Source: Phycisphaera sp. (GTDB lineage: Bacteria > Planctomycetota > Phycisphaerae > Phycisphaerales > SM1A02). Taken from it: a DNA stretch of 64,000 bases. Below the pieces are notes generated by a model. That model had not been told where the DNA came from and did not search any database. It saw only the letters and a list, made by a program, of their open reading frames with translations. Numbering within the stretch: position 1 is the stretch's first letter; the number at the start of each line of letters is the position of its first letter. The translations under genes and the position numbers were made by a program. The DNA is taken from assembly GCA_016124975.1 (NCBI GenBank), contig WGMP01000022.1, positions 26,124-90,123 of the forward strand, read 5' to 3'. This document shows positions 18,942 through 28,149 of this stretch, one piece after another.

Positions 18942-19604
18942 ATGCCAGCACTCCCAACGCGCCTCACGACCCTGTCCGATCGCCTCGCGTTCCTCGGCGA
19001 GTTCATCCGCCAGCCGCTCGAGGTCGCCTCGATCGCGCCGAGCTCGCGCTTCGTGGCGCGACGCGTCGCGCACTTGGTGCGCGGAGCCTCGGGCACCATC
19101 GTCGAGATCGGCTCGGGAACAGGAGGCATCACGCGTGCGCTCCTTGGCACGATCGCAGCGGATGCGCGGCTTGTCGCGGTCGAGCTCAACCCCGCACTCG
19201 CTGAGCGCGTTGCGCGGATCGACGACCCGCGGCTCGTCGTCCACTGCGGCAGCGCGGAGGATCTTCCCGTGATCCTTCGCCAGCACGGATGCTCGCCCGC
19301 GAACGCGATCGTGTGCGGGCTGCCGTTTTCGATGGTTCCACGACTGCGCGGAATGCGCATCCTTCGTGCGCTCGAGCGGTCGCTCGCACCAGACGGCGAT
19401 CTCGTCGCATACCAGATCCGCAACACGCTGGGTCGGATGATCGGCTCGCGTCTCGTGGCCGTCGAGGAGACCATCGAGTGGCTCGGCATCCCGCCGCTGC
19501 GCATCTCGCGCTGGCGGAAGGCACACGAGGCACGGGGCCGCGCGGCCGCGAGGGAATCCACCGCGGACCCGACTTCCGCCCCTGCGCGGGCCCTCCGCGC
19601 CTGA
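18942..19604 (+). CDS. SAM-dependent methyltransferase, PmtA/KsgA-like
   Basis: About 220 residues. The N-terminus FLGEFIRQPLEVASIAPSSR is typical of phospholipid N-methyltransferases of the PmtA group and of rRNA adenine dimethylase relatives. IVEIGSGTGGITRAL is motif I for SAM binding, and VAVELNPALAERV carries the acidic residue that holds the ribose. IVCGLPFSMVP sits where PmtA has NxPF. It likely methylates phosphatidylethanolamine or a related lipid; another small methyl acceptor is possible. An ATG at 18885 is in frame but adds a Pro/Arg-rich leader. Confidence 0.7.
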   Translation: MPALPTRLTTLSDRLAFLGEFIRQPLEVASIAPSSRFVARRVAHLVRGASGTIVEIGSGTGGITRALLGTIAADARLVAVELNPALAERVARIDDPRLVVHCGSAEDLPVILRQHGCSPANAIVCGLPFSMVPRLRGMRILRALERSLAPDGDLVAYQIRNTLGRMIGSRLVAVEETIEWLGIPPLRISRWRKAHEARGRAAARESTADPTSAPARALRA

Positions 19605-19816
19605 ACCGCCGCAGCCGCGGACGCGGACGCTCCGCCGCCCGCTTCCACGCAGAGCGCAAGGCACGCGATCAAGACGGCAGCACCGCGCGTCAAGGTTGCG
19701 GGCGTCGACCACGGCCGCGCGGAGCACGAGAGCCGAACGCACCCGCAGCACAGGCGGCGCCACTCTTTCTTCGATTCGGCATCCAGTCGATCGGAGCGGA
19801 CGAAGCCCTCCGCCTC

Positions 19817-21534
19817 ATGAAGCTCTTCACCTCCTCGATGATCTCGATTCTCGCTTCCGTTCTCCTGTGCGGCCCCCTCACGGCCGTGGCCCAGTCGAGC
19901 GCCGCCTCGAATCTCGAGTTCGACAGCGGCACCAAGGGTTGGCAGACCGTCCTCGACGGCGTGATGGGCGGCCGCTCGACGGGGCGAATCGCGGCCGGCG
20001 AAGGCGGAACGCTGCGCTTCACGGGCGAACTCTCGCTCGAGAACAACGGCGGCTTCTCGCAGATCCGCACGGCTGTCCCCGAGGGAACCTTCTCGGGAGC
20101 GACGGGGATTGTCCTCCGCGTGAAGGGCGACGGCCGCTCGTATCAGTGCGACATCCGCTCCTCGCGCCTGCGCCTCATGGCGGGCGGTTACCAGAGCGTG
20201 TTCCAGACGAAGGCCGGCGAGTGGACCGAGGTCGAGATCCCCTTCGACCAGTGCGTCGCGAACAGCTTTGGCCAGCGCATTCGCAACGCACCCCCGCTTG
20301 ACCCCGCGTCGATCGAGTCCGTGGGAATCACGCTCTCGGACAAGAAGGAAGGACCGTTCGCGATCGAGGTCGACTGGATCCGCCCGGTGGGGCAGGCCAC
20401 GGCCGAGCGCGCGGCGGCGGGCTCGCTTGCGTCGGTTGCGACGAAGGCGAACCTCACCACGCTGCTCGCGCTGGTGAAGGCCGCGGAGATCGAGTTCCCG
20501 AAGGATGCGAAGCTCACGATCTTCGCGCCGACCAACGAGGCGTTCGCGAAGCTCCCGCCCGAGCAGGTCGAGTTCCTGACGAGTGCGAAGGGGAAGTCGA
20601 CGCTCCAGGCGATCCTCAAGCACCATGTGGTCGCGCAGTCGCTCGAGAGCTCGGCGCTCCTCGATCGGCGGCGGCTCAGGGCGCTGTCGGGGCAGTCGCT
20701 CGAGATCGACCCCTCCGCGCTTTCGGTCGACGGCGCGCGCCTTGTCGCCACCGATGTCGCGTTCGATGGCGGGCTCGTGCATGTGATCGACGGCGTGATG
20801 CTGCCTGAACTCCGCAGCATCGAGGCGATCGTGGCCGAAGACGAGCGGTTCGCCACGCTGCGCGCCGCCATCGGCGCTGCGGGCCTCGGACCGCAGCTCA
20901 GCGCGGAGAATCCAGGGTCGTGGACGCTGCTTGCGCCATCGAACGAGGCGTTCGCTGCCATCCCCGCCGATGCGCTGCAGGCGCTCCTTCAGGATCGACC
21001 CGCGCTCACGGCCGTTCTTGCGGCGCATGTGCTGCCGACCGCGATCCGCCGCGACGAGATGCTCGCACAGGGCTCGGCCCGCACGCTCATGGGCGACGGC
21101 ACCGTGGCGTTCGCGCTCGCGTCTGGCGCCATCACGGTTGAAGGCGCGCGCATCGAAGTCGCCGACATCGAGGCCGCGAACGGCGTCATCCATGTCATCG
21201 ACCGCGTTCTCCCCGCGCGCAGCGCAGCGCCCGCGACGGGGACGGCCTCCGCGTCGCCGCAGCGCGCCGAGCGTGCGGCCACGATCTTCGAGCTCGCGAT
21301 CGAACGCGGCGTCCCCCGCTTCAACGCAGGCGACGCATCGTCATGCGCAGCGCTCTACGAACTCGCGATCGCATCGGTGGTGCTCCTCGGCGAAGACGCG
21401 ATCGGCCCAAGCGCCAAGGCCGACCTCACGAAGGCGCTCGAGCAAGGCGCAGCGCACCAAGACGCAACCGAGCGCGCATGGATCTACCGCCGCGCGATGG
21501 ACCGCGCGCTTGAGCGGATGATGATGTCGGGCGC

Positions 21535-21538
<4 letters not shown>
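19817..21538 (+). CDS. Secreted CIA30 - double fasciclin protein
   Basis: The protein has 573 residues. The ATG at 19817 opens a signal peptide ([21 protein letters not shown]). Residues about 30-190 form a CIA30-like beta-sandwich ([34 protein letters not shown]). Two fasciclin (FAS1) domains follow, each with the usual pair of motifs: [14 protein letters not shown] with [12 protein letters not shown], and [14 protein letters not shown] with [13 protein letters not shown] helical tail of about 100 residues ends the protein. FAS1 proteins mediate adhesion or bind small ligands outside the cell. The stop overlaps the next gene by ATGA. Confidence 0.85.
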
Positions 21539-21795
<257 letters not shown>

Positions 21796-21835
21796 CTCGC
21801 GGGTACTTGCGGGTACCAGCGGGTAGCTGCCTGTC

Positions 21836-21913
21836 ACCAAGCGACAGCACCAAGCGACAGCACCAAGCGACAGCACCAAGCGACAGCACCGAGCGACAGC
21901 ACCGAGCGACAAG
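21836..21913. repeat. 13-bp tandem repeat, six units
   Basis: Six copies of ACCAAGCGACAGC run without a gap, the last two with G for A at position 4. A second repeat of GCGGGTA decamers lies just before it at about 21788-21829. The array abuts the defective integrase copy at 21914 and marks the left edge of the accessory region. Confidence 0.9.
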
Positions 21914-22304
21914 GACCGCCGCCCACGACGGCCACGCGGTGCGCATCGTGCCGATGACGCCCGAGCTGCGGCCGATCCTGCAGACGCTCTTCGACCAGGC
22001 CCCCGAGGGCAGCGAGGCGGTGGTGCCGCGCCTGACCGACCCGACTACCGACCTGCGCACGACGTTCATGAAGTTGATCGCCCGTGCGGGAAACGAGCGG
22101 GAACTTGGAGCATGGGCCGCGCCTCTTCCACAACATGCGCGCCAGCTGCGCTACCGACTGGGGCCATCTTGAAGCATGGCCCTGCCCGCCCACGTGGTCG
22201 CCCATGCTCAAGCACCGTGGCTTGGCCACAACCCGCTGGTGGCAGCGAAGCACTACCTGCAGACACGCGACGCGCACTTCGAGGTGGCGATCAGGGGCGG
22301 GGCC
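21914..22304 (+). pseudogene. Tyrosine recombinase remnant, copy 1
   Basis: This stretch matches the last third of the intact integrase at 46505-47680, from the VRIVPMTPEL block through the HNMRASC and YLQTRDAHFEVAIRG blocks. The reading frame is broken by short insertions, for instance beside ACGAGC and before the GHSP motif region. Everything before the VRIVPM block is missing and replaced by the 13-bp repeat. It shares two insertions with remnant copy 2 that the intact gene lacks. It ends three bases before the Fic stop codon. Confidence 0.85.
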
Positions 22305-22306
22305 GG

Positions 22307-23842
22307 TCAGTCGTCCGCAGCGCGATCCGTTCCGGCCGACCGGTAGCCGTCCGTGACGCAGCGCTCAAGCCGCTCGATCTCGTCGTCGCGGAGGGCGTGG
22401 AAGGTCGACTCGCGCTTCGCCTTCGACAGCTTGCCGTGGTTCTGCAGGCACAGCCGGATGAAGAGGTCGAGATCGCGGTCGGGCAGGTCCACAACCTCCT
22501 GAATCGCGCGCTTCGTCCGGTCGTAGTTGGCGAGGAAAGAAAGCTCCTCTGCGAGTTCGGTCTCGACCGTCTGCCTGATGAACGCGAACAGCGCCTCGAC
22601 CTGCGCGGTCATGTCGGGGTAGCGGTAGAGCGGGGCGAGGACGCCACCGTTCCTGACCTTCATGCGCCCGGAGTCGTCAAGCTCGTAGTCGGCCAGCTGC
22701 ACGATCGGCTTCGAGAAGGCCTCGAGCGACGCGTCGTACTCCGCGGGCCGCTTGAGCATCACCGCGGAGACAGGGAAGACCATGCCCGACGGCACGAAGC
22801 CGCGGCGCGCGAGGATGTTGTGGATGAGGAGCCGGTGGATTCGGCCGTTGCCGTCCCCGAAGGGGTGCACGAACACGAAGCCGTATCCGACGAGCGCGGC
22901 ATGGAGCACGGGATGCACGCCGGAAGCTTCCATCCGGCGATGCGCGGCGACGACGCCGGACATGAGGCCCTCGACGAGCTCGGGACCCGGGCAGACGTAG
23001 TGGATCCGCTCGTTGCCAACGTAGACCGTTTCGCCAACGTAGTTCTGGTCGGTGCGGTAGCCGGTCTCGCGGAATCGTGGATCGACGATCTGGTTCTGGA
23101 TCTCGACCAGGCGGGGCTTCGCACAGAGATCGTCGCGCGTCGCCACGTGCAGCAGCGCCACGAATCGTTGCGTGCGGGATGCGTCTGGCGTGATGCGCTC
23201 GATCTCGAAAGACGACTTCGTTTCCTTGGTGTAGAGGTAGCCCATCGCACGCTTGACGAGGTCAGGCGAATAGCCTGACAAGAGCTCGCGGCTGCGTGCG
23301 GAAAGATCACGATCGATGCAGGACGAGATCGCCGCGGTCCTGCGGACGGACGGGCAGAAGTCGCCGGTGCCGAGCAGGTTGTCGTTGATGCGCTGGCGAC
23401 GCACCCGCGTGGGCCGCTCGAGCACGAAGTACTCGGCAGGCTCGAGGAGATCGACGTAGTTCCCTGCCGTCATGTCGGCGAGCGGGAGCCGCTCGCCGGT
23501 GAGGAGCTCGAACAGGTACCAGATGCGCCGCGTGTACTTGCCTTGGGGCGTGGCCTGCACCCACTGCGCGATCGGCCCGGAACCGATCGCAGGAAGAACC
23601 TTCGCGAGGAGCGCGAGGTCCGTGCCGTCGTACTTGAGCGCAAACTCAAGATGGTCGCATGGGTCGTCGCCAGGCCAGTACTGCGCCGGATACGTCTCCG
23701 TCTCGCCGGTAGCGGATGACTCGATCCGCGTCGCTGCCCCGTCAAACACCAGAGATTGGTGCCACGGCGCGACGCCCTGGATCTGGTAGCGCTCGATCAA
23801 GGCGGAATACCCAGCGGCGCGGCAGGACGGTTCTGATGGCAT
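22307..23842 (-). CDS. Fic/DOC family AMPylase-type protein
   Basis: The ATG at 23842 gives 511 residues. The Fic motif HPFGDGNGRIHR is complete; its catalytic His is residue 326. An N-terminal Fic-type helical part precedes it, and a winged-helix-like tail follows (LDLFIRLCLQNHGKLSKAK). Fic proteins transfer AMP or another nucleotide part to a hydroxyl of a target, often GTPases or gyrase. I see no separate antitoxin gene beside it. A TATTAT box stands a few bases before the start. It lies in the island between integrase remnant 1 and a DUF429-like gene transcribed divergently. Confidence 0.88.
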   Translation of the reverse strand: MPSEPSCRAAGYSALIERYQIQGVAPWHQSLVFDGAATRIESSATGETETYPAQYWPGDDPCDHLEFALKYDGTDLALLAKVLPAIGSGPIAQWVQATPQGKYTRRIWYLFELLTGERLPLADMTAGNYVDLLEPAEYFVLERPTRVRRQRINDNLLGTGDFCPSVRRTAAISSCIDRDLSARSRELLSGYSPDLVKRAMGYLYTKETKSSFEIERITPDASRTQRFVALLHVATRDDLCAKPRLVEIQNQIVDPRFRETGYRTDQNYVGETVYVGNERIHYVCPGPELVEGLMSGVVAAHRRMEASGVHPVLHAALVGYGFVFVHPFGDGNGRIHRLLIHNILARRGFVPSGMVFPVSAVMLKRPAEYDASLEAFSKPIVQLADYELDDSGRMKVRNGGVLAPLYRYPDMTAQVEALFAFIRQTVETELAEELSFLANYDRTKRAIQEVVDLPDRDLDLFIRLCLQNHGKLSKAKRESTFHALRDDEIERLERCVTDGYRSAGTDRAADD

Positions 23843-24060
23843 AGTCCGAAATAATACTGATGAATCCACCAAAACGCTTACGGGCGATGCCTGTGGCCCT
23901 AAAACTGCGATGCAATCCCAGGAATCCACGTACGACGACCCCAATCCGCGTACCAGCGGGCGCGTGCCCCGCAGAACGTGTTCGACCATTGACCTCGCGC
24001 GGAATTGGTGGCGGTGATCGTGCCAGCCGCCGGTCGGTGCGGAGAAGAAGATGCATCCCA

Positions 24061-24837
24061 ATGTTCGACCGCTTCATTGGCATCGACTACTCAGGCGCGG
24101 AGACGCCGACGTCTCGCCTCCCAGGGCTTCGGATCTACATGGCCGAGCGCGAGGGCATTCCCATCGAGGTGAGGCCGACGCCCCAACCGACACCGCACTG
24201 GACTCGACGAGAGCTCACGGCTTGGCTCGACGAACGCCTCGAGGACGGTACGCCGACCATCGTCGGCATCGATCATGGCTTCTCCTTCCCGACGCGTTAC
24301 TTCGAGCGCCACGGCCTGCGCCATGACTGGACCGCCTTCCTCGGGGACTTCTGCCGTCATTGGCCAACCGATGGGGCGCACGTCTACGTTGACTTCGTCC
24401 GAGACGGCCGTGTCGGTCGAGGCTGGGAGCGCGCGGGTGAACCTCGCTGGAAGCGACTCACCGAGATTCGCGCGCGAAGCGCAAAGTCGGTGTTTCAATT
24501 CGAAGGCCAGGGAACGGTGGCGAAGTCAACCCATGCAGGGCTGCCGTGGCTCGCGCGCATGCGCGAGCGGCATGCGGGCCGCGTGCACTTCTGGCCGTTC
24601 GATGGCTGGACGCCGCCGCCGGGAAGGTCCGTCGTCGCCGAGGTCTACCCCTCGCTCTGGAACAGGGAGTGGCCGAGAGGCGAGCGCACCATCGACCAGC
24701 ACGACGCCTGGAGCGTGGCCGAGTGGATGCGCCGTGCGGATCGGCTTGGCGCGCTCCCGGAGTACTTCATGCCCGAGCTTTCTGCGCAGGACAAGAACAC
24801 CGCGGCAATCGAGGGCTGGATCCTCGGGCTGCGGTGA
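24061..24837 (+). CDS. DUF429-like predicted RNase H-fold protein
   Basis: The protein has 258 residues from the ATG at 24061. FIGIDYSGA near the N-terminus and TIVGIDHGFSF near residue 78 hold two acidic residues in the places expected for an RNase H-like fold. VVAEVYPSLWN and AWSVAEWMRRAD toward the end recall DUF429 proteins. The assignment rests on these short motifs. The role is unknown; such genes recur in genomic islands. It is divergent from the Fic gene. Confidence 0.6.
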   Translation: MFDRFIGIDYSGAETPTSRLPGLRIYMAEREGIPIEVRPTPQPTPHWTRRELTAWLDERLEDGTPTIVGIDHGFSFPTRYFERHGLRHDWTAFLGDFCRHWPTDGAHVYVDFVRDGRVGRGWERAGEPRWKRLTEIRARSAKSVFQFEGQGTVAKSTHAGLPWLARMRERHAGRVHFWPFDGWTPPPGRSVVAEVYPSLWNREWPRGERTIDQHDAWSVAEWMRRADRLGALPEYFMPELSAQDKNTAAIEGWILGLR

Positions 24838-24884
24838 ACTGAGTGCCCCCTTCGGCTGTGGGATCGCGAAGTGCAGGCCGATCC

Positions 24885-24940
24885 ATCTGTCCTTCCAAGA
24901 CGGCCAGATTCCTTCCAATCTGTCCTTCTCAGACGGCCAG
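24885..24940 (+). repeat. Paired 23-base repeat upstream of abiEi
   Basis: Two copies of a sequence holding CTGTCCTTCTCAGACGGCCA (the first with CA for TC) lie 33 bases apart, start to start. The same pair with the same spacing occurs at 29946-30001 upstream of the ATPase gene. It sits 48 bases after the DUF429-like stop codon and about 200 bases before abiEi. Confidence 0.85.
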
Positions 24941-25097
24941 TCTTGGAGGCGCGAACGGCACCTTCAGTTGCTTTCGATTGCCGCAAGTATGCCTGTCTGT
25001 ATGTGTTTCTGCAATTGAAAGCAACTTCTGGACACGGATCGCGGGGCGGGAGCACCGGGCTATCGCGGAGATTCGCCTGGAATACTGGAACATAGAT

Positions 25098-25121
25098 GCT
25101 ACACTTGTATACATCTGTAGC
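25098..25121. promoter_or_regulatory. Likely AbiEi operator (24-bp palindrome)
   Basis: GCTACA and TGTAGC flank a central TGTATACA, giving an imperfect 24-bp palindrome 17 bases before the abiEi start. AbiEi antitoxins repress their own promoter by binding inverted repeats, so this fits an autoregulatory site. A further inverted repeat (GTTGCTTTC...GAAAGCAAC, about 24967-25025) lies upstream. Confidence 0.6.
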
Positions 25122-25137
25122 ACTTTCGCTCCCAATG

Positions 25138-25776
25138 CCCCGCACCCCCTCCAGCACCCTGATCCCGAAGTCCCCAGTATCAAGGGCAACGGCCGTCTTC
25201 CGACGCGCCGGGGGCATCCTCCGCACGAACGAGGCCAAGGCGGCTGGCATCCATCCGCGCACCCTGGCAGCGCTCGTGGACGATGGCACGGTGCTCAAGC
25301 TCGACCGAGGGGTCTACCAGCTGGCCGACGCCGCACCTGCTGAACCCGACCTCGCGATCGTCGCGCGCAAGGTGCCGCAGGCGGTTCTTTGCCTCGTCTC
25401 GGCGCTGGCCCACCATCGCCTCACCACGCAGATCCCGCATGCGGTCGATCTCGCGGTGCCGCGCGGCTTCAAGGACCGCAAGCTGGAGCACCCGCCGGTG
25501 CGCTTCTACCGCTTCGGCGATGCTTCGCTCAGCGCGGGCGTCGAGCGCATCAAGGTCGCTGGCCGCGAGCTGCGCGTCTACAGCGCCGCCAAGACCGTTG
25601 CCGACTGCTTCAAGTTCCGCAACAAGATCGGCAAGGACATCGCCATCGAGGCGCTGCGCACCTACCTGCGCCGCAAGGACGCGAAGTCGAGCATGAAGGT
25701 AAGGCATCTGACGCACTTCGCCCGCATCAACCGCGTGCAGGCGGTGATGGCGCCGTACCTTGAGAGCACCCTCTGA
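25138..25776 (+). CDS. abiEi: AbiEi family type IV antitoxin / repressor
   Basis: The protein has 212 residues from the ATG at 25138; an ATG at 25096 lies just before the operator and is unlikely. The N-terminus is a winged helix (GGILRTNEAKAAGIHPRTLA, DRGVYQLA). The rest fits the AbiEi antitoxin domain (LVSALAHHRLTTQIPHAVDL, AAKTVADCFKFRNKIG, ALRTYLRRKDA). AbiEi silences the abiE operon and offsets the AbiEii nucleotidyltransferase toxin. Here the partner toxin is only a stump, so this gene looks like an orphan regulator. Confidence 0.88.
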   Translation, partial: PRTPSSTLIPKSPVSRATAVFRRAGGILRTNEAKAAGIHPRTLAALVDDGTVLKLDRGVYQLADAAPAEPDLAIVARKVPQAVLCLVSALAHHRLTTQIPHAVDLAVPRGFKDRKLEHPPVRFYRFGDASLSAGVERIKVAGRELRVYSAAKTVADCFKFRNKIGKDIAIEALRTYLRRKDAKSSMKVRHLTHFARINRVQAVMAPYLESTL

Positions 25777-25789
25777 CCGGCGGGAACCC

Positions 25790-25975
25790 ATGGCGAAGGA
25801 GATCACCAACACCGCAGCGTCCGTGCACGCACGCTTCCTCAAACAGGCGCGCGCCGGCTTGCGGGCGTTCAACGGCATGCTGCACCTCTACGCCATGGCG
25901 CGGGTGCGCGACGAAGCGGCGCTGCCCGATTCCATCCTCCGCGCTGCAATCGCCGCGGACATCGGCCGTTCATGA
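25790..25975 (+). pseudogene. Truncated AbiEii toxin (N-terminal stump)
   Basis: The first 38 codons (MAKEITNTAASVHARFLKQA then FNGMLHLYAMAR) match the very start of AbiEii/AbiGii nucleotidyltransferase toxins. The remaining 23 codons do not, and the nucleotidyltransferase core is absent. It starts 13 bases after the abiEi stop, the usual toxin position. Its stop overlaps the ATG of the FAD oxidoreductase gene by ATGA, so a deletion probably joined the toxin start to unrelated DNA. Confidence 0.75.
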
Positions 25976-27360
25976 CCCCGATGACGACACCGCGCAGAAC
26001 TCCCCGCGTCGCCATCGTGGGCGGAGGCCCCGGCGGGCTGTTCACGGCGCACGAGTTGCAGCGCCTCGCCGACCGTCCCGTCGCGACGACGGTGCTCGAG
26101 GCGTCCGGCCGCCTCGGCGGCAAGATCTCGACGCCGAGGTTCGAGTCGTCGGGGGTGCGTTACGAGGCGGGCGCCGCCGAGTTCTACGACTACGAGCATC
26201 TCGGAAACGACCCACTGAAGGACCTCGTGCGCGAACTCGGGCTTCCGATCCGGCCGATGGGCGGTGCGGCCGTCCACGTCGACGACGCCGTCGTCGCGAA
26301 CCTCGACGACCTGCGCGACCGGCTCGGGGCCGAGGCGGCGGCCTCCCTGCTTGCCTTCGACGCGACCGCGCGCGACCGCATGACGCCGCGGGAGTTCTAC
26401 GCCTCGGGCGAACGGGGCGGCGTGGCCACGGCCGCCGCGCACAGGCCCTTCGATCGTTCGATGGCGGAAATCGCCGACGACCGCGCGCGCCGCTTCGTGG
26501 AGCACTTGATCCACAGCGACCTCGCGACCGAGCCCCATCGGACGAGCGAGGAGTACGGACTGCAGAACTACCTCATGAACGATCCGGCCTACATGCGCCT
26601 TTACGGAATCGAGGGCGGGAACGAGCGGCTGGTCGAGTCGCTTGCCTCGCGAGTCGACGCTGAGATCCGGCTGGGATGCCGGGTCGACTCGGTGGAGCGC
26701 GCGCCGGGCGGTCCGATGATCGTTCGCTGGACGGTCGACGGCGTCGAGTCGGCCGACGCGTTCGACGCCGTCGTCATCGCCCTGCCGCACGACCAGCTCG
26801 GGTCGGTCGCGTTCCGTGGCGATCGACTCGCGCCCGCCGTCGCCGCGCATCAGGCGCATCACGACCACCCCGCCCACTACCTCCGCGTCACGATGCTCTT
26901 CGACCGACCCTTCTGGCGCGGAACCTGCAGCGACTCGTTCTGGATGCTCGACCGGTTCGGCGGCTGCTGTCTCTACGACGAGTCGGCGCGCGATCCCGCG
27001 GCCGAGCACGGCGTGCTCGGATGGCTGCTCGGCGGCGAGGCGGCGCGGACGCTCGCCGAGTCCGACGACGCGACGATCGTGGCGAAGGCGCTCGCGGCGC
27101 TGCCCCCCGCATTCGCGCGAAACGCCGCCCCGCTGCGCGAGGCGCGCGTCCACCGCTGGACCAGGGCCGTGAGCGCGCTGCCCGGCGGGCGTTCCTCCCT
27201 GCCCCTCGATCGACGGCACTGCCCTGAACCCGACGAGCACCCCGACCTCTACTTCGTCGGCGACTATCTGTACGACTCGACGCTGAACGGCGCGCTCGAC
27301 TCCGCCCAGTACGTCGCGGCGTGGATCGCCGGGCGGATCGCAGACGCTCCGACACACTGA
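25972..27360 (+). CDS. FAD-dependent amine-oxidase-like oxidoreductase
   Basis: The protein has 462 residues. The N-terminal Rossmann motif is VAIVGGGPGGLFTAHEL with LEASGRLGGKI, the FAD-binding pair of flavin-containing amine oxidases and phytoene-desaturase-like enzymes. A C-terminal FAD contact is plausible in LYFVGDYLYDSTLNGALDSA. The substrate is unknown. It begins inside the abiEii stump (ATGA overlap) and is followed after ten bases by a membrane-anchored protein and then an acyltransferase, all in one operon. Confidence 0.82.
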   Translation: MTPMTTPRRTPRVAIVGGGPGGLFTAHELQRLADRPVATTVLEASGRLGGKISTPRFESSGVRYEAGAAEFYDYEHLGNDPLKDLVRELGLPIRPMGGAAVHVDDAVVANLDDLRDRLGAEAAASLLAFDATARDRMTPREFYASGERGGVATAAAHRPFDRSMAEIADDRARRFVEHLIHSDLATEPHRTSEEYGLQNYLMNDPAYMRLYGIEGGNERLVESLASRVDAEIRLGCRVDSVERAPGGPMIVRWTVDGVESADAFDAVVIALPHDQLGSVAFRGDRLAPAVAAHQAHHDHPAHYLRVTMLFDRPFWRGTCSDSFWMLDRFGGCCLYDESARDPAAEHGVLGWLLGGEAARTLAESDDATIVAKALAALPPAFARNAAPLREARVHRWTRAVSALPGGRSSLPLDRRHCPEPDEHPDLYFVGDYLYDSTLNGALDSAQYVAAWIAGRIADAPTH

Positions 27361-27370
27361 AATCGAAGAC

Positions 27371-28147
27371 ATGACGACCCACGCTTCATCGCACACCGAC
27401 CACGCGCCCTCAACGACGCCGCCTGCGCCCCCGGCGCTTCCCGTGGGATCGACCTACGAGGCCGAGGCGCAACTCCCCGGCGGCGCGACGATGGCCCTCG
27501 CCCTCGTCCCGGCGACCGAAGGTGAGCCAAGCGACAGCCTCCGCGGATGGGTCGAGTCCGATCCCGAAGCGCGCGGCGCGCCCGCGGTGTGGATGTCCTT
27601 CCAGGGCACGCACGTGCACTGGTCGACGGGCCGCTGTGCGATCGCCGCTCCAGTCGACCGGGTTGCGGCGGTGCGCGCGGCGATCCTCGAGGCGACCGCG
27701 CACGAACGCGCGCTGCGGTCCGTCGAGGAGGCGATGGCTTCGGCGTGGCCCGCGCTCGAGTCGGACTCCGAGCTCGCCTTCGAGTTCGAGGAGGCGTCGG
27801 TGGTCCGGCGCCGCGAGTTGCGCGAGCGCCTGCACCGCACGCTTGTCCTTCGCGCGCGGCTCGCGCGCATCGCGCCCTATCTCCTCGCGCCGCTCGCGCA
27901 TCCGCCGACGCTCGGGAGCCAGGTGGGCGAGCGCCTCCGGGAGAGGCTGCGCATGCCGACCCGCCACGAGGCAGCCACGACGCAGCTCGAGGTCTTCTGC
28001 GACACCTACGGCATGTGCGGGCAGCGGGCGAGCGAGTTCATGCTCGCCCGGACCGGACACCGCCTTGAATGGGTGATCATCATCCTTCTCGCCGTGCAGC
28101 TCCTCCTCTGGGGCTTCGAGTACCTCGCGGAAGCGACGGGAGGCTGA
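27371..28147 (+). CDS. Unknown protein with C-terminal membrane anchor
   Basis: The protein has 258 residues. It begins with a Pro/Thr-rich tail. A beta-rich segment (STYEAEAQLPGGATMALALV, PAVWMSFQGTHVHW) resembles a PilZ-like barrel only in outline. A helical middle follows, then one membrane helix at the end (LEWVIIILLAVQLLLWGFEY). I do not recognise the family. It sits between the oxidoreductase and the acyltransferase with gaps of 10 and 2 bases, which points to shared function at the membrane. Confidence 0.75.
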   Translation: MTTHASSHTDHAPSTTPPAPPALPVGSTYEAEAQLPGGATMALALVPATEGEPSDSLRGWVESDPEARGAPAVWMSFQGTHVHWSTGRCAIAAPVDRVAAVRAAILEATAHERALRSVEEAMASAWPALESDSELAFEFEEASVVRRRELRERLHRTLVLRARLARIAPYLLAPLAHPPTLGSQVGERLRERLRMPTRHEAATTQLEVFCDTYGMCGQRASEFMLARTGHRLEWVIIILLAVQLLLWGFEYLAEATGG

Positions 28148-28149
28148 CG

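Noticed and set aside
18392..21193. 933-codon minus-strand frame across the methyltransferase and fasciclin genes
   Set aside because: No signal, domain or start context; it is antisense to two genes with clear motifs.
21836..21913. 13-base tandem units as a CRISPR or origin
   Set aside because: The units are contiguous with no spacers and lie in a decayed boundary, so simple slippage explains them.
24885..24940. Paired 23-base repeats as a CRISPR array
   Set aside because: Only two units per site, spacers of 10 bases that are similar between sites, and no cas genes.
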